Shown: piece by piece, positions 53,793-63,062 of the stretch
Layout: each line of letters begins with the position of its first letter
Numbering within the stretch: position 1 is the first letter of the stretch
NCBI GenBank assembly: GCA_038118725.1
Contig: JAYOIK010000016.1
Span: forward strand, 1 to 64,000
DNA: 64,000 bases
Direction: 5' to 3'
Source of the DNA: JADHLJ01 sp038118725
Lineage (GTDB): Bacteria; Pseudomonadota; Alphaproteobacteria; Thalassobaculales; Thalassobaculaceae
Program-made: the position numbers and the translations under genes
The notes under the pieces: generated by a model
Database searches by the model: none
The model's input: only the letters and a program-made list of their open reading frames with translations
What the model was told of the DNA's origin: nothing

Positions 53793-55067
53793 TTAAAGCG
53801 ATTTGATGACTTGATTGGCGGTGAAGGCGGCGTCGTATAGCCGGCTCATGATCGGCGCCGATGTCGCCTTTTTCGGCTCGGTGATCGGCAGTGGCAGATC
53901 CGCCTCCGAGCCGCCGGTCAGAAGCTCGGCCATGGCGCGCCCGAAGATCGTGCCCGGCGCGATGCCGCGGCCGTTATAGCCGATCGGGGTGTAGAGCCCC
54001 TCGGCCAGCTTGTGGATGCGCGGGATATGGTCCGGCGTCATGGCGATCTGGCCGTGCCAGGCCTTTTCGAAGGTGACCTCACCCAGATCAGGAAACAGAT
54101 GGCGCAGCCGCCGCGCCGCCCAACGCTTGGACAGCCCCGTCTCGCCGCCATGCACCCGACCCATGGAGCCGATGATCAGGCGTCCGAACGCGTCCCGGCG
54201 CAGCGAGAACATGATCGAGCCCGTGTCCCAGAGCCCTTGGCCTTCCTTCAGGATATGCGCGACCCGATCGCCCATCGGCTCTGTCGCGAGCTGGAAGTAA
54301 TGGATGATGGTGAAGGTATCCTTTAGCCCCGGCCAGAGTTCGTCGGAATAAGCATTGGTGCCGAGGATCACGGATTTGGCCGTAACCTCGCCGCGGGTCG
54401 TCTCCAGACGCCAGCCTTCTCCCTCGCGGTTGAGCTTGGTGACCCGGACACCGGTATGCAGTTTGGCCCCCGCCGCCGTCGCCGCCCGCGCCAAGCCCCG
54501 GACATAGCCCATCGGGTTGATGGTCCCGGCCCGGTGATCCATCAGCCCGCCATGGAACACGCCCGTGCCGATCTTCTCGGCCGCCTGGTCGCGGTCCAAC
54601 AGATCCACCGGCGCGCCGAGGCGCTGCCATTCCTCCCAGCGACGTCTCAGGTCCTCGAAACCCTTGGGCGCGTGGGCCGCGTGGATGGTGCCGTGCCGCG
54701 TCGCCTCGCAGCGGATCTGATGCTTTTCAATCAGCGAGAAGACATAGCCCGGCGCCTCGCCCAGGGCATGAACCAGCCGCTTGCCGGGTTCCTCGCCAAG
54801 CTCCTTGCGCACGTCCTGGGGCGGAAGCCACACCCCGGCGTTCAGCAACCCCGCGTTCCGGCCCGAGCCGCCATGGCCGATGGTTTCGGCTTCCAGCACA
54901 TGCGCCTCGACCCCCTTCTCCCCGAGATGCAACGCCGTCGAGAGCCCGGTGAAGCCACCGCCGACAATGGCCACCTCGGCCTGGATGTCGCCGGTCATCG
55001 GGTTGTCGACCTTCTTCTCCTCGGCGGAGATATCCCAGAGCGAGATGGCGGCTTTAGTGTCGGTCAT
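53793..55067 (-). CDS. FAD-dependent amine/amino-acid oxidoreductase (DadA/PuuB-like)
   Basis: 424-aa DAO-family flavoprotein. The FAD Rossmann motif is GGGFTGLSTALHL (about 36-48), the GSGRNAGLLNAG segment follows, and the C-terminal flavin-contact region is YTPIGYNGRGIAPGT. The pattern is like gamma-glutamylputrescine oxidase and related amine oxidases rather than D-amino-acid dehydrogenase. It could oxidise a gamma-glutamylated amine made by the PuuA-like ligase at 22113, but they are far apart. It is divergent from the acyl-CoA dehydrogenase at 55198. Confidence 0.86.
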   Translation of the reverse strand: MTDTKAAISLWDISAEEKKVDNPMTGDIQAEVAIVGGGFTGLSTALHLGEKGVEAHVLEAETIGHGGSGRNAGLLNAGVWLPPQDVRKELGEEPGKRLVHALGEAPGYVFSLIEKHQIRCEATRHGTIHAAHAPKGFEDLRRRWEEWQRLGAPVDLLDRDQAAEKIGTGVFHGGLMDHRAGTINPMGYVRGLARAATAAGAKLHTGVRVTKLNREGEGWRLETTRGEVTAKSVILGTNAYSDELWPGLKDTFTIIHYFQLATEPMGDRVAHILKEGQGLWDTGSIMFSLRRDAFGRLIIGSMGRVHGGETGLSKRWAARRLRHLFPDLGEVTFEKAWHGQIAMTPDHIPRIHKLAEGLYTPIGYNGRGIAPGTIFGRAMAELLTGGSEADLPLPITEPKKATSAPIMSRLYDAAFTANQVIKSL

Positions 55068-55197
55068 GGGATCTCCCGATCGATTGATGGTCGGCGCGGG
55101 GCGACATTATCAAATCGCGACGGTGATGGTGAGAGGCTTTGCGGCGAAATATAGTGAAAAGATCGGATGCGTTCCCGCCGCTGTTCAGGAGATCCCC

Positions 55198-56421
55198 ATG
55201 ACCGCCATCGCCACGCCCCTGCCCGAGGATATCCAGGCCGTGCGCGACGGCGTGCTGGATTTCGCCCGCGCCGAGGTCTTGCCGCGCCACGCGGCGAACC
55301 GGGAGCTGCTTGAGAACCCGCGCCGGTTGTTCCGCGAGGATGGTCGGCTTTGCGACGAGGCGTTGGCCCTGGTGCGCGAGGTGCGCATGGCCTCGGCCAA
55401 GGCCGGGTTCTATTCGATGAGCGTGCCGGAGGAACTGGGCGGCGCGGGGTTCGGGATGCTGGCCTATTATGTCTGTTGGGAGGCGCTGTTCCGGACCTGT
55501 GGGCCGTCGAACTGGTTGATGCTCTATGCGATCAGCCATTGGGCCTTCGGGCCGAGCCGGGTGCTGGAGCGGGTGACGCCCAAGGCGCGAGAGGAGATCC
55601 TCGGGCCGATGATGGCGGGGGAACGGTCCATGTGCTTCGGCTTGTCCGAGCCGGGCGCCGGCTCGGATGCTTCTCGCCTGACCACCAGGGCGGTGGCCGA
55701 CGGCGACGGCTGGCGGATCAGTGGGCGCAAGATCTGGACGACGAACTCGCCGGTCGCCGACTATTGCATTGTCTTCGCCCGCACCGAGTCCGGCGAGGGA
55801 AGCGGTATCAGCGCCTTTCTGGTGCCGACCTCGAGCCCCGGTTTCAAGATCGACCGGATCATCATGATGTTCGGGAGCATCGGCGGCGACGAGGCCGAGC
55901 TGAGCCTGGAGGATGTTCGGGTCGAGCCCTGGCAGCTCGTCGGCGCCTTGCACCAGGGCTTCGCGACCGCGATCTACGGGGTGTCGATCGGACGGATCTA
56001 CAACTCGGCGCGCGCCGTCGGCTATGACCGCTGGGCGATGGAGGTGGCGCTGGAGCACGCCAAGACCCGCGAGGCCTTCGGCAAGCCGATCGCCGAGTAT
56101 CAGGGCGTCAGCTTCCCGCTGGCTGAATCGGCGATGGAACTGCACGCGGCGCATCTGATGGGCCTCAACGCCGCCGGCTTGCTCGACCAGGGCGCGCCGG
56201 CGGTCAAGGAGCTCTCGATGACCAAGGCCTATTCGGTCGAGATCGGCGTGCGCGCCGTCGACCGCGCCATGCAGGCTCACGGCGCCATGGGTTTCACCAA
56301 CGAGATGCATCTGGTGGAGGCCTGGCATTCCCTGCGCGCGGTCAACGTCGCCGACGGCACCAACGAAATCCTGCGCCGTACCATCGCGCAACGCCTGCTG
56401 AAGGGGGATCTGGAGGTTTGA
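55198..56421 (+). CDS. Acyl-CoA dehydrogenase, ACAD10/11-like
   Basis: 407-aa FAD acyl-CoA dehydrogenase. FAD/substrate motifs include CFGLSEPGAGSDA and the helical C-terminal domain ends ADGTNEILRRTIAQ. At the place of the usual catalytic Glu there is Asp (D386 in VADGTNEI), as in ACAD10/11-type proteins that prefer hydroxyacyl or branched substrates. AGGAGA precedes ATG 55198; the open frame from 54781 is antisense to the neighbouring gene. It shares a 130-bp divergent promoter with the DadA/PuuB-like oxidase. Confidence 0.86.
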   Translation: MTAIATPLPEDIQAVRDGVLDFARAEVLPRHAANRELLENPRRLFREDGRLCDEALALVREVRMASAKAGFYSMSVPEELGGAGFGMLAYYVCWEALFRTCGPSNWLMLYAISHWAFGPSRVLERVTPKAREEILGPMMAGERSMCFGLSEPGAGSDASRLTTRAVADGDGWRISGRKIWTTNSPVADYCIVFARTESGEGSGISAFLVPTSSPGFKIDRIIMMFGSIGGDEAELSLEDVRVEPWQLVGALHQGFATAIYGVSIGRIYNSARAVGYDRWAMEVALEHAKTREAFGKPIAEYQGVSFPLAESAMELHAAHLMGLNAAGLLDQGAPAVKELSMTKAYSVEIGVRAVDRAMQAHGAMGFTNEMHLVEAWHSLRAVNVADGTNEILRRTIAQRLLKGDLEV

Positions 56422-56480
56422 GGGTTAGCGGGGCGGGGTAACCGCTGCCAAGAATGGTGTGACCATGACTACCGACCGGC

Positions 56481-58127
56481 TTACCCCTTGTAGCCGTAGT
56501 CCCTTGCCGCGCCTTCCTCGGTTACCCGCCCCAACGCCAGATCGCGTCGGATCAGGGCCGGGTCGCGCTCCCGCGGATCACCGATCCCGCCACCGCCCGC
56601 CTCCACCATGGCGATACGATCGCCGGGCGCGAGGATATAGCTCCCCTTGGCGTCGACCTCCGCGCCGTTCAATCGATGCACCCGCCGCGCGCCGGGTTTT
56701 CCGCCGAGATAGCCGAGGGGCGGAAACTCGGTCCGGTTGGCCATGCAGAAGATCGTCATCGGATGGCCGGTATCGTTGCGGATCACGACTTCCTGCCCGG
56801 TGCCACCGCGCCAGGCGCCGGGCCCGCCGCTATCGGGGACGATGACCTTCTTCTCGATCGTCGTGCCGGTGATGGTCTCCCAAACCTCGACCGGCACGAC
56901 GGCCATGTTGGACGGGCCGGGCACGCAATCGCCGCCGTCACCGCCCTGCAGAGCGCCGAAACCGCCGGACGCGAAATAGATCGTCGAGATCCCCCGACCG
57001 TCACGATGGGTCCCTTGCACCGTCATCAGGTCCATCATCCCGCAATCCGCCTGGATTTTATCCGGCGCCGCCTCGGCCAAGGCGCCGAAGATCAAACCTG
57101 GCACGAAATGGCCGATGGCGTGGCGACCACCGGTGGGAAACGGCGGCTGGGCATTCAACAGACAGCCCTCGGGCGCGGAGACCTTGATCGGCGTCACCGC
57201 GCCTGAATTGTTCGGCAGCGCCGGAATGGTCAGGCACTTCATCGCGTAGAGCGACATGGCGTTGGTGTAGCAGAACGGCACATTGATCCCGCGCGGCACG
57301 CAGCCGCCGGTGCCGGTGAAATCGATCGCCGCCTCGCCGCCCCTGATCTCGACCGAGCAGGCCATGGGGATCGGACCGTCGGTGCCCTCTATCTGGATGT
57401 GGTTCTCATAACGGCCATCGGCGATCTCCTCGAGCTTGGCGCGCATGGCGCGTTCCGAATGCGCGCCGATGGCGTCGCTCAACGGCTCCAGGCTTTCCAG
57501 GCCGTATTCCTCCATGAAGGCGGTGACCATCGGGCCACCGACTTCGTTACAGGCGATATTGGCGACGAGATCACCGATGGTCTGTTCCGGCACCCGGACA
57601 TTGGCGCGGATGAGCTCCTCCAGGAACGGGTCCATCACGCCATCCTTGGCGAAGCGGCAGATCGGCAGACGCAACCCCTCGTGATAGATCTCCCGCGCCG
57701 CCGCGCCGAAGCCGAGACCGCCGATATCCGGCAAATGGGTGATCGACATGGTGTAGCCGACGAGCTTGTCGCCCTTAAAGATCGGGCGCATCATCGAGAT
57801 GTCGAACATGTGCCCGGTTCCGATCCACGGATCGTTGGTGGCGATGATATCGCCAGGCCGCAAGGTCTCCGGCGGGAACTTCTCGAGCATGTAGCGCAGG
57901 GTTCGCGGCGCGGTGCCGATGAACACCGGGACCGCGTAGGTCCCCTGGGCCATCAGGCGTCCTTTGGTATCCAGGATCACCACCGAGAGGTCGTAGCTAT
58001 CGCGCACGATGGTCGAGAACGAGGTCCGCACCAAGGTGCTGACGATCTCGTCGGCGATGGCGACCATCCGGTCCCACATGATGGAAAGGGAAACCGCGTC
58101 GAAGGGGCTGGAGGAAGATGAGCTCAT
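56481..58127 (-). CDS. hyuB: Hydantoinase/oxoprolinase subunit B
   Basis: 548-aa large partner of an ATP-dependent hydantoinase (HyuB). Family landmarks include the N-terminal FDAVSLSIMWDRMVAIADE, TNDPWIGTGHMFD, VFPTGG-type metal/cofactor segment and the glycine-rich C-terminus AGGGGIGDPRERDP. It starts within the hyuA stop (ATGA), so the two are coupled. The pair may be N-methylhydantoinase, 5-oxoprolinase, or acetone-carboxylase-like; length favours a hydantoinase. N-methylhydantoinase would lead to sarcosine through N-carbamoylsarcosine, which suits the oxidase cluster nearby (inference). Confidence 0.86.
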   Translation of the reverse strand: MSSSSSSPFDAVSLSIMWDRMVAIADEIVSTLVRTSFSTIVRDSYDLSVVILDTKGRLMAQGTYAVPVFIGTAPRTLRYMLEKFPPETLRPGDIIATNDPWIGTGHMFDISMMRPIFKGDKLVGYTMSITHLPDIGGLGFGAAAREIYHEGLRLPICRFAKDGVMDPFLEELIRANVRVPEQTIGDLVANIACNEVGGPMVTAFMEEYGLESLEPLSDAIGAHSERAMRAKLEEIADGRYENHIQIEGTDGPIPMACSVEIRGGEAAIDFTGTGGCVPRGINVPFCYTNAMSLYAMKCLTIPALPNNSGAVTPIKVSAPEGCLLNAQPPFPTGGRHAIGHFVPGLIFGALAEAAPDKIQADCGMMDLMTVQGTHRDGRGISTIYFASGGFGALQGGDGGDCVPGPSNMAVVPVEVWETITGTTIEKKVIVPDSGGPGAWRGGTGQEVVIRNDTGHPMTIFCMANRTEFPPLGYLGGKPGARRVHRLNGAEVDAKGSYILAPGDRIAMVEAGGGGIGDPRERDPALIRRDLALGRVTEEGAARDYGYKG

Positions 58128-60226
58128 GACTGGGTCTCCAGCACCGCGACGATGTTAAGGGCGCGGTCGACCGTCGCGTGATTACCGGGCGTGATCACGC
58201 AAGTGGACTCGCGTTCCTCGATAAGCGCCGGGCCCTGGATAACCGCCCCCGCCTTCAGCGCGTAGCGGTCATGGACCGGGGTTTCGACGGGCTCGCCCTC
58301 GAAGTAACAGGTCCGCGTGCCTTTCACGGCATCGGCGCCGGCGGTCGGAGCACTGGTCCCCGTGACAGAGTATCCGGCCCGCAGGGGCGGTGGCGGCCCC
58401 TCGACCTCGGCCTTCCAGGTGACGATCTCCAACGGCTCGTCCAGCGGCGCCACGCCGAACAGGGTTGTGTACTTTTCGGCGAAAAATCTCGGCAGATCCG
58501 CGAAAACCCGGGCAAGGTCGTCTCCCGGCACGGCGACCTCTATCTCGTGTCCTTGTCCGAAATAGCGCATGTCCAAGCGGATCGCTGTCCTGATGCTTGC
58601 GTCATCAAGCCCTGCGGCGTGCAGCGGGCGCTTGGCGGTCTCGATCAAGGGCCGCAGGATCGCCTCGAAACCGGCGGCGTCGATATCCTCGATAAAGGTT
58701 CTTCGGGTGCGCGCTTGCTCGAAGGATAGCGGGCTCGCCAGCAGGCCCATGGCGGACATCACGCCGGCGCCGATCGGGAAAATCACCCTTGGAATATTGA
58801 GCTTCGCGGCGATCGCCATGGCTTGCAACGGGCCGGAGCCACCGAAGGCGATCATCGTCGCTTGGCGATAGTCGAAACCGCGCTCGGACGCGTGAATGCG
58901 AAACGCCCTGGCCACGTCCTCATTGGCGATATCGTGCATGCCCCAGGCGGCCCGCATCGCGGTCAGCCCCAGGGGTTCCGCCACGGTTCTGTCAATCGCG
59001 CGCTCCGCCGCCGCCTTGTCGAGCCGCATCGCGCCGCCGAGAAAAAAGTCGGGGTCGAGGAAACCCAGCATCAGATTGGCGTCTGTCAGGCTCGCCTTCT
59101 CGCCGCCTTGGCCGTAACAAGCCGGGCCGGGGTCGGCGCCGGCGCTCTTGGGCCCGACCTTTAACAAGCCGCGTTCATCGATCCAGGCGATGGAACCGCC
59201 GCCCGCGCCGATCTCGATCATGTCGACGCTGGGAACCCGGGCCGGTAGCCCGCTGCCGCGCTTGAAGTCATGAACCCGAGCGACTTCCATCTGGTCGGTC
59301 TTCAGAGGCTGGCCGCCACGCACCAGTGCCCCCTTGGCCGTGGTGCCGCCGAGATCGAAGGAAAGCACATTGTCGAGATCCAAGGCCCGGCCATGGAAAG
59401 CCGACATCAGAACCCCCGCCGCCGGCCCGGACTCCAGCATGCGCACCGGGTAACGCCGCGCGGTTTCCGGCAACAACATGCCCCCGCTCGACGTCATGAT
59501 GTAGAGCGTTCCGGCGAAACCAAGTCCCGCCAGGCCGTCCTCGACGCGCGAGAGATAGCGATCGAAAAGCGGCTGGGTATAGGCGTTCATGGACGCGGTG
59601 GTCCAACGCTCCCATTCCCCGAGACCGGCGTGAACGTCCGCCGAGGTCGAGACATAGAGGCCCGGAAAGCGTTCGCGCGCCATGGCCTCGAGCGCTTGCT
59701 CATGCGCCGGATTGGCATAGGCGTGCAGCAGGCATATCGCCAATGCCTGAACACCCGCGTTCTCCACGAGATCCCGAACGGCCGCCTCGGCGGCTTGTAA
59801 ATCCAAGGGCTCGGCGACGTTCCCGTCGAACTCAATGCGTTCGGTCACCTCGCGGCGGCGATCACGCGGAACCAGGGGCTCGGGAAAGCTCAAGCGCAGG
59901 TCAAACAGGTCGTAACGCTGTTCGCGCGCCATGTCCGGCACGTCGAGAAAGTTTTGGGTGACCAGCATGCCGGTCACCGCGCCCTTGCGTTCAATCAAGG
60001 AATTGGTAACCAAGGTGGTGCCGTGGGAGAGCGAGGCGACTTTCTCGATCGCGACACCGTTGTCGCGCAGCATCGCGCCCACCCCTTCCAGGACCGCTCG
60101 CGAGGGATCGTCGGGCGTTGTCAGCTGTTTGTGGATAGCGATTTTCGCGGCGGTTTCATCGAATAGGGCGAAATCCGTGAAGGTTCCGCCGATATCGACG
60201 CCGATCCTGTATCGCTGATCAGACAT
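58124..60226 (-). CDS. hyuA: Hydantoinase/oxoprolinase subunit A
   Basis: 700-aa ATP-binding subunit of the actin-like ATPase fold. The phosphate loop is GVDIGGTFTDF near the N-terminus. Other landmarks are SHGTTLVTNSLIERKG, TSSGG, DLGGTTAKGALV and the GAGGGSIAW segment. ATG 60226 is chosen over 60268, which lies inside the upstream gene. The start lies 8 bases inside the upstream glycosyltransferase, an unexpected neighbour for a hydantoinase and perhaps a consequence of compact rearrangement. It works with HyuB; ATP is hydrolysed to open a cyclic amide. Confidence 0.87.
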   Translation of the reverse strand: MSDQRYRIGVDIGGTFTDFALFDETAAKIAIHKQLTTPDDPSRAVLEGVGAMLRDNGVAIEKVASLSHGTTLVTNSLIERKGAVTGMLVTQNFLDVPDMAREQRYDLFDLRLSFPEPLVPRDRRREVTERIEFDGNVAEPLDLQAAEAAVRDLVENAGVQALAICLLHAYANPAHEQALEAMARERFPGLYVSTSADVHAGLGEWERWTTASMNAYTQPLFDRYLSRVEDGLAGLGFAGTLYIMTSSGGMLLPETARRYPVRMLESGPAAGVLMSAFHGRALDLDNVLSFDLGGTTAKGALVRGGQPLKTDQMEVARVHDFKRGSGLPARVPSVDMIEIGAGGGSIAWIDERGLLKVGPKSAGADPGPACYGQGGEKASLTDANLMLGFLDPDFFLGGAMRLDKAAAERAIDRTVAEPLGLTAMRAAWGMHDIANEDVARAFRIHASERGFDYRQATMIAFGGSGPLQAMAIAAKLNIPRVIFPIGAGVMSAMGLLASPLSFEQARTRRTFIEDIDAAGFEAILRPLIETAKRPLHAAGLDDASIRTAIRLDMRYFGQGHEIEVAVPGDDLARVFADLPRFFAEKYTTLFGVAPLDEPLEIVTWKAEVEGPPPPLRAGYSVTGTSAPTAGADAVKGTRTCYFEGEPVETPVHDRYALKAGAVIQGPALIEERESTCVITPGNHATVDRALNIVAVLETQS

Positions 60227-61967
60227 CACGCCCCCGCTGTTTCCATGCCGCGCGCCAACAATCCTCATAGTTACCGGCTATCGCGTCCACGCCGAACCGT
60301 TTCCGCACCTGGGGAGCCGCCTCGCGCGCCGCCTCGGTGAATTCCGCCAGCCGCTCTCGCCACGCCACGAAACCGCCGCGGAACGCCGTGCCGCCCTCTA
60401 TATCCTCGCAGACAAGCCCACTGCGATAATCGTCAAGTACCGGCCCGATATCCCCGACATCCGTCGCATAAACCGGCACGCCCATGGCCATCGCCTCCAA
60501 CATCGCGATCGGCAGGCCCTCGTAATGCGAACTGACAATTAGACCAGCGAGAATCGGGTAGAGCCGGGTAAGGTCGTCGCAAAAGGGAATCCGCGTCACG
60601 TTCTCCAGCGCGTGTTCCCGAATATAGGCGTCGCAATCCGGGCCGAGAACGCCGTCACCGACAAGAACGAAATGGTCGTCCTTCCCAGCCTTGGCGGATT
60701 GAATGGCAAGAGACAGGAAGGCGAGCGGGTTCTTTTGCTCGACCAAACGACCGATAAAGGCGAAACACGCTCTATCCTCCGGCAGACCATGCGCCTTGGC
60801 CAACTCCAGGCGTTCCGTCTCGCTCGGCGTTGGCTTGTCAAAGCGCGGCGCGTCGATCGCCGAATAGATCAGATCGATCCGATCGGGCGCCATGTTCAAC
60901 CGGCTGGTGAAAACGTCCCGGATACGGCTGTTGATCGCGATGAACCGGTCGAAGGATTGAATGCCCGCTTCACCATAGCGCTGAATCCAACCTTCCTTGG
61001 TATCGTAAACCTGTTGATCGACTATCGGCGTGTCCTCGAACAAGTCCCGCAGCGCGGCCGCGTTATCGGCAAGCCAGGGCGAGCCGTTGCAGATCCAGAT
61101 CAAATCCGGGCGATAGCCGTCCTTGAGCCTGCGCAACACGGCCAGGTGGAGATGGTTTTCCGAAATCTCGGCAAGGTCATAAATCACATCCGCGACCGCC
61201 GACATCTGGTGATGCAGGCTGCCTTGATCCCTGTGCAGGCGTTCCGTGGTCACCACGACGAAATGATATCGGTCCCGAAGCGCTCGGATGATTTCGATCG
61301 TGTTGCGCTCAACCCCTCCGACGGCAAGGAAAATCGGCAGGACCAGGATCACCGGTTTATCGCGAGCCAGCGGCGTCGGGGTCCATGTCCCCGTGAAGCT
61401 GGGCTTTTTCGCCGCCTCGCCGACATGAAAGTCGGCCACAACTCCCGCCGGATGCGCCACCGATTGGTTGGGAAAGATCTCGGAAAGGGTCACATCCGCC
61501 GCCCCGTCCTCGGGCTCCGGAAGCAACCTTAGGACTCGACCGTTCAGGCCACCCGTCGCACCGTTTACCCGCCGCAGCGTGTGATTGGGTGACGGCATGC
61601 ACCGCAGCGCCGGTGGCTCTTCCAATCCGTGCGACGCGACCACGACATCCAAACCGTTTACCTCCATCGCAAGCGCCATGTTGCGAAGATGACCCGCCGG
61701 CAACCAGCTGGACTTCGCGTCGGGTTGGTAGACCAGCCCATCAAACGCCGCCAACGCGGATCTATCGATAATCGTGAAACCCTCGTAGTCCGAACGCACA
61801 AGCCCGGGACCATCAACCGCGACCGCGAAAGGTAGTTCCGGCGCGTCACCACTCGCCGGCAATTCAATCGCCGGTCCGCGAACCGCCTTGCGCAAGGCCG
61901 ACAGCGCCCGGTCTCCACCTGGCAACGCCAACAAAATTCTGGCGATCAGCCGCTTGAGCGCCATCAT
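60219..61967 (-). CDS. Glycosyltransferase family 4 protein
   Basis: 582-aa glycosyltransferase with an N-terminal extension of about 200 residues before the GT-B fold. The donor-domain signatures are FIGRLVEQKNPLAFLSLA and EGLPIAMLEAMAMGVP (the E-x7-E motif). The acceptor-domain start GVERNTIEIIRALRD is typical of GT4 enzymes. It starts in the stop of the upstream GT (ATGA) and runs into hyuA. It likely adds a sugar to surface polysaccharide or O-antigen on the cytoplasmic face. Confidence 0.86.
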   Translation of the reverse strand: MMALKRLIARILLALPGGDRALSALRKAVRGPAIELPASGDAPELPFAVAVDGPGLVRSDYEGFTIIDRSALAAFDGLVYQPDAKSSWLPAGHLRNMALAMEVNGLDVVVASHGLEEPPALRCMPSPNHTLRRVNGATGGLNGRVLRLLPEPEDGAADVTLSEIFPNQSVAHPAGVVADFHVGEAAKKPSFTGTWTPTPLARDKPVILVLPIFLAVGGVERNTIEIIRALRDRYHFVVVTTERLHRDQGSLHHQMSAVADVIYDLAEISENHLHLAVLRRLKDGYRPDLIWICNGSPWLADNAAALRDLFEDTPIVDQQVYDTKEGWIQRYGEAGIQSFDRFIAINSRIRDVFTSRLNMAPDRIDLIYSAIDAPRFDKPTPSETERLELAKAHGLPEDRACFAFIGRLVEQKNPLAFLSLAIQSAKAGKDDHFVLVGDGVLGPDCDAYIREHALENVTRIPFCDDLTRLYPILAGLIVSSHYEGLPIAMLEAMAMGVPVYATDVGDIGPVLDDYRSGLVCEDIEGGTAFRGGFVAWRERLAEFTEAAREAAPQVRKRFGVDAIAGNYEDCWRAAWKQRGRDV

Positions 61968-63061
61968 TTCGACTCTCCCGGATCACCGACATGGTCGCGA
62001 TACCAGTCCTTGAAGGACGGGTTGGGAGCAACCTGGAAGGGGTTGGCGAAAGTCGCCTCGACATCCGGATGATGCCGGAAGAACCGACGTTCCTCCATGG
62101 TGACCGGCGTTCCGTCCTGGTAGCGTGAATAGGCCCAGTCGCGGTTGCCATCGACATCCTGGCCCTCGTCCCGGCACGCCGCGCGGTACCATTCCAACAG
62201 CGGCGCGACAGCGGATTGGCGACTCCCGTAGATTTCGTTCACCGTGGCGTGCGCGCCCGAATCAAAGCCCGTGAAGTGATAGAAGCGCAAGGGCTCCCCG
62301 TCGACGCGAAGTCCTTCGGCGACGGAACCGGACAAGGATCGGTGCAAGAGATTCCAAGCCGCGACATTGTATCCGGGGTCGGTCAAAATCCCGGTGCCTG
62401 GAAAGAAAACCGGAATCAGGTCCCCCCAGCGCTGATCGGTGAACAGCCCCTCGGACACGTCGTCGATGCAGAAATGAGCAAGCCGGTCGGCCCACCAGGC
62501 CGCGAGACGCCTGCCCTCGGGACGATCGGCGACGGCCAGAAAACCGAGATTGTACACGCCATGGCGGAGCAGAATGATCTCATGATCACGGACGGCCTGC
62601 AGATAGTCGTCGCCCACGTCATCGACGCTGATCGGGGCGAGATCATGAGGCGTAAGTAGCGCCGGGCTTTCCTCGAGCCGTTCCGCGATCGGCGAGAGAT
62701 CACCAAACACCGCGACATCCGGGTCCAGGAAAATCACCTTATCGTGACGCGGATCCGCGAGCAGCCGCTTCAACGCCGTTCCCTTTACCGCCGTCGAAGC
62801 CTCGACGATGGAATGCGAGAATACCCAGGCCTCGAACCGCCCCTCGGCCAATCCGGTGTCCATAAGCTCCGCCGGGCCGATGATCTCATCGAAGGGCTCA
62901 AGCGCCGGATCGAGATCCTCGGGCCACGGCTCCACCACCACGGCGACAAATCGACATTCCGGATGTTGGCGTTTCACGGATTTGGCCAGCACCCGGGCCT
63001 TGGGCAGGTAATTCGAGACGATACTGGTGAAAACCGCGGTGCGTTCCAGTCCGCCCCTCAT
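61964..63061 (-). CDS. Glycosyltransferase, GT-A fold (GT8-like)
   Basis: 365-aa protein with the VFTSIVSNYLPKARVLAKSVKR start and a DxD-type metal motif in VIFLDPDVAVFGDL, as in nucleotide-sugar GT-A transferases. The middle segment YNLGFLAVAD and the C-terminal half (WNLLHRSL, FYHFTGFDSG) match bacterial GT8-like/LPS transferases. The start may be ATG 63061 or 63073; each has a weak GGTG site. It is one base after the stop of the next gene upstream and overlaps the GT4 gene by four bases. Confidence 0.83.
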   Translation of the reverse strand: MRGGLERTAVFTSIVSNYLPKARVLAKSVKRQHPECRFVAVVVEPWPEDLDPALEPFDEIIGPAELMDTGLAEGRFEAWVFSHSIVEASTAVKGTALKRLLADPRHDKVIFLDPDVAVFGDLSPIAERLEESPALLTPHDLAPISVDDVGDDYLQAVRDHEIILLRHGVYNLGFLAVADRPEGRRLAAWWADRLAHFCIDDVSEGLFTDQRWGDLIPVFFPGTGILTDPGYNVAAWNLLHRSLSGSVAEGLRVDGEPLRFYHFTGFDSGAHATVNEIYGSRQSAVAPLLEWYRAACRDEGQDVDGNRDWAYSRYQDGTPVTMEERRFFRHHPDVEATFANPFQVAPNPSFKDWYRDHVGDPGESK

Positions 63062-63062
63062 G

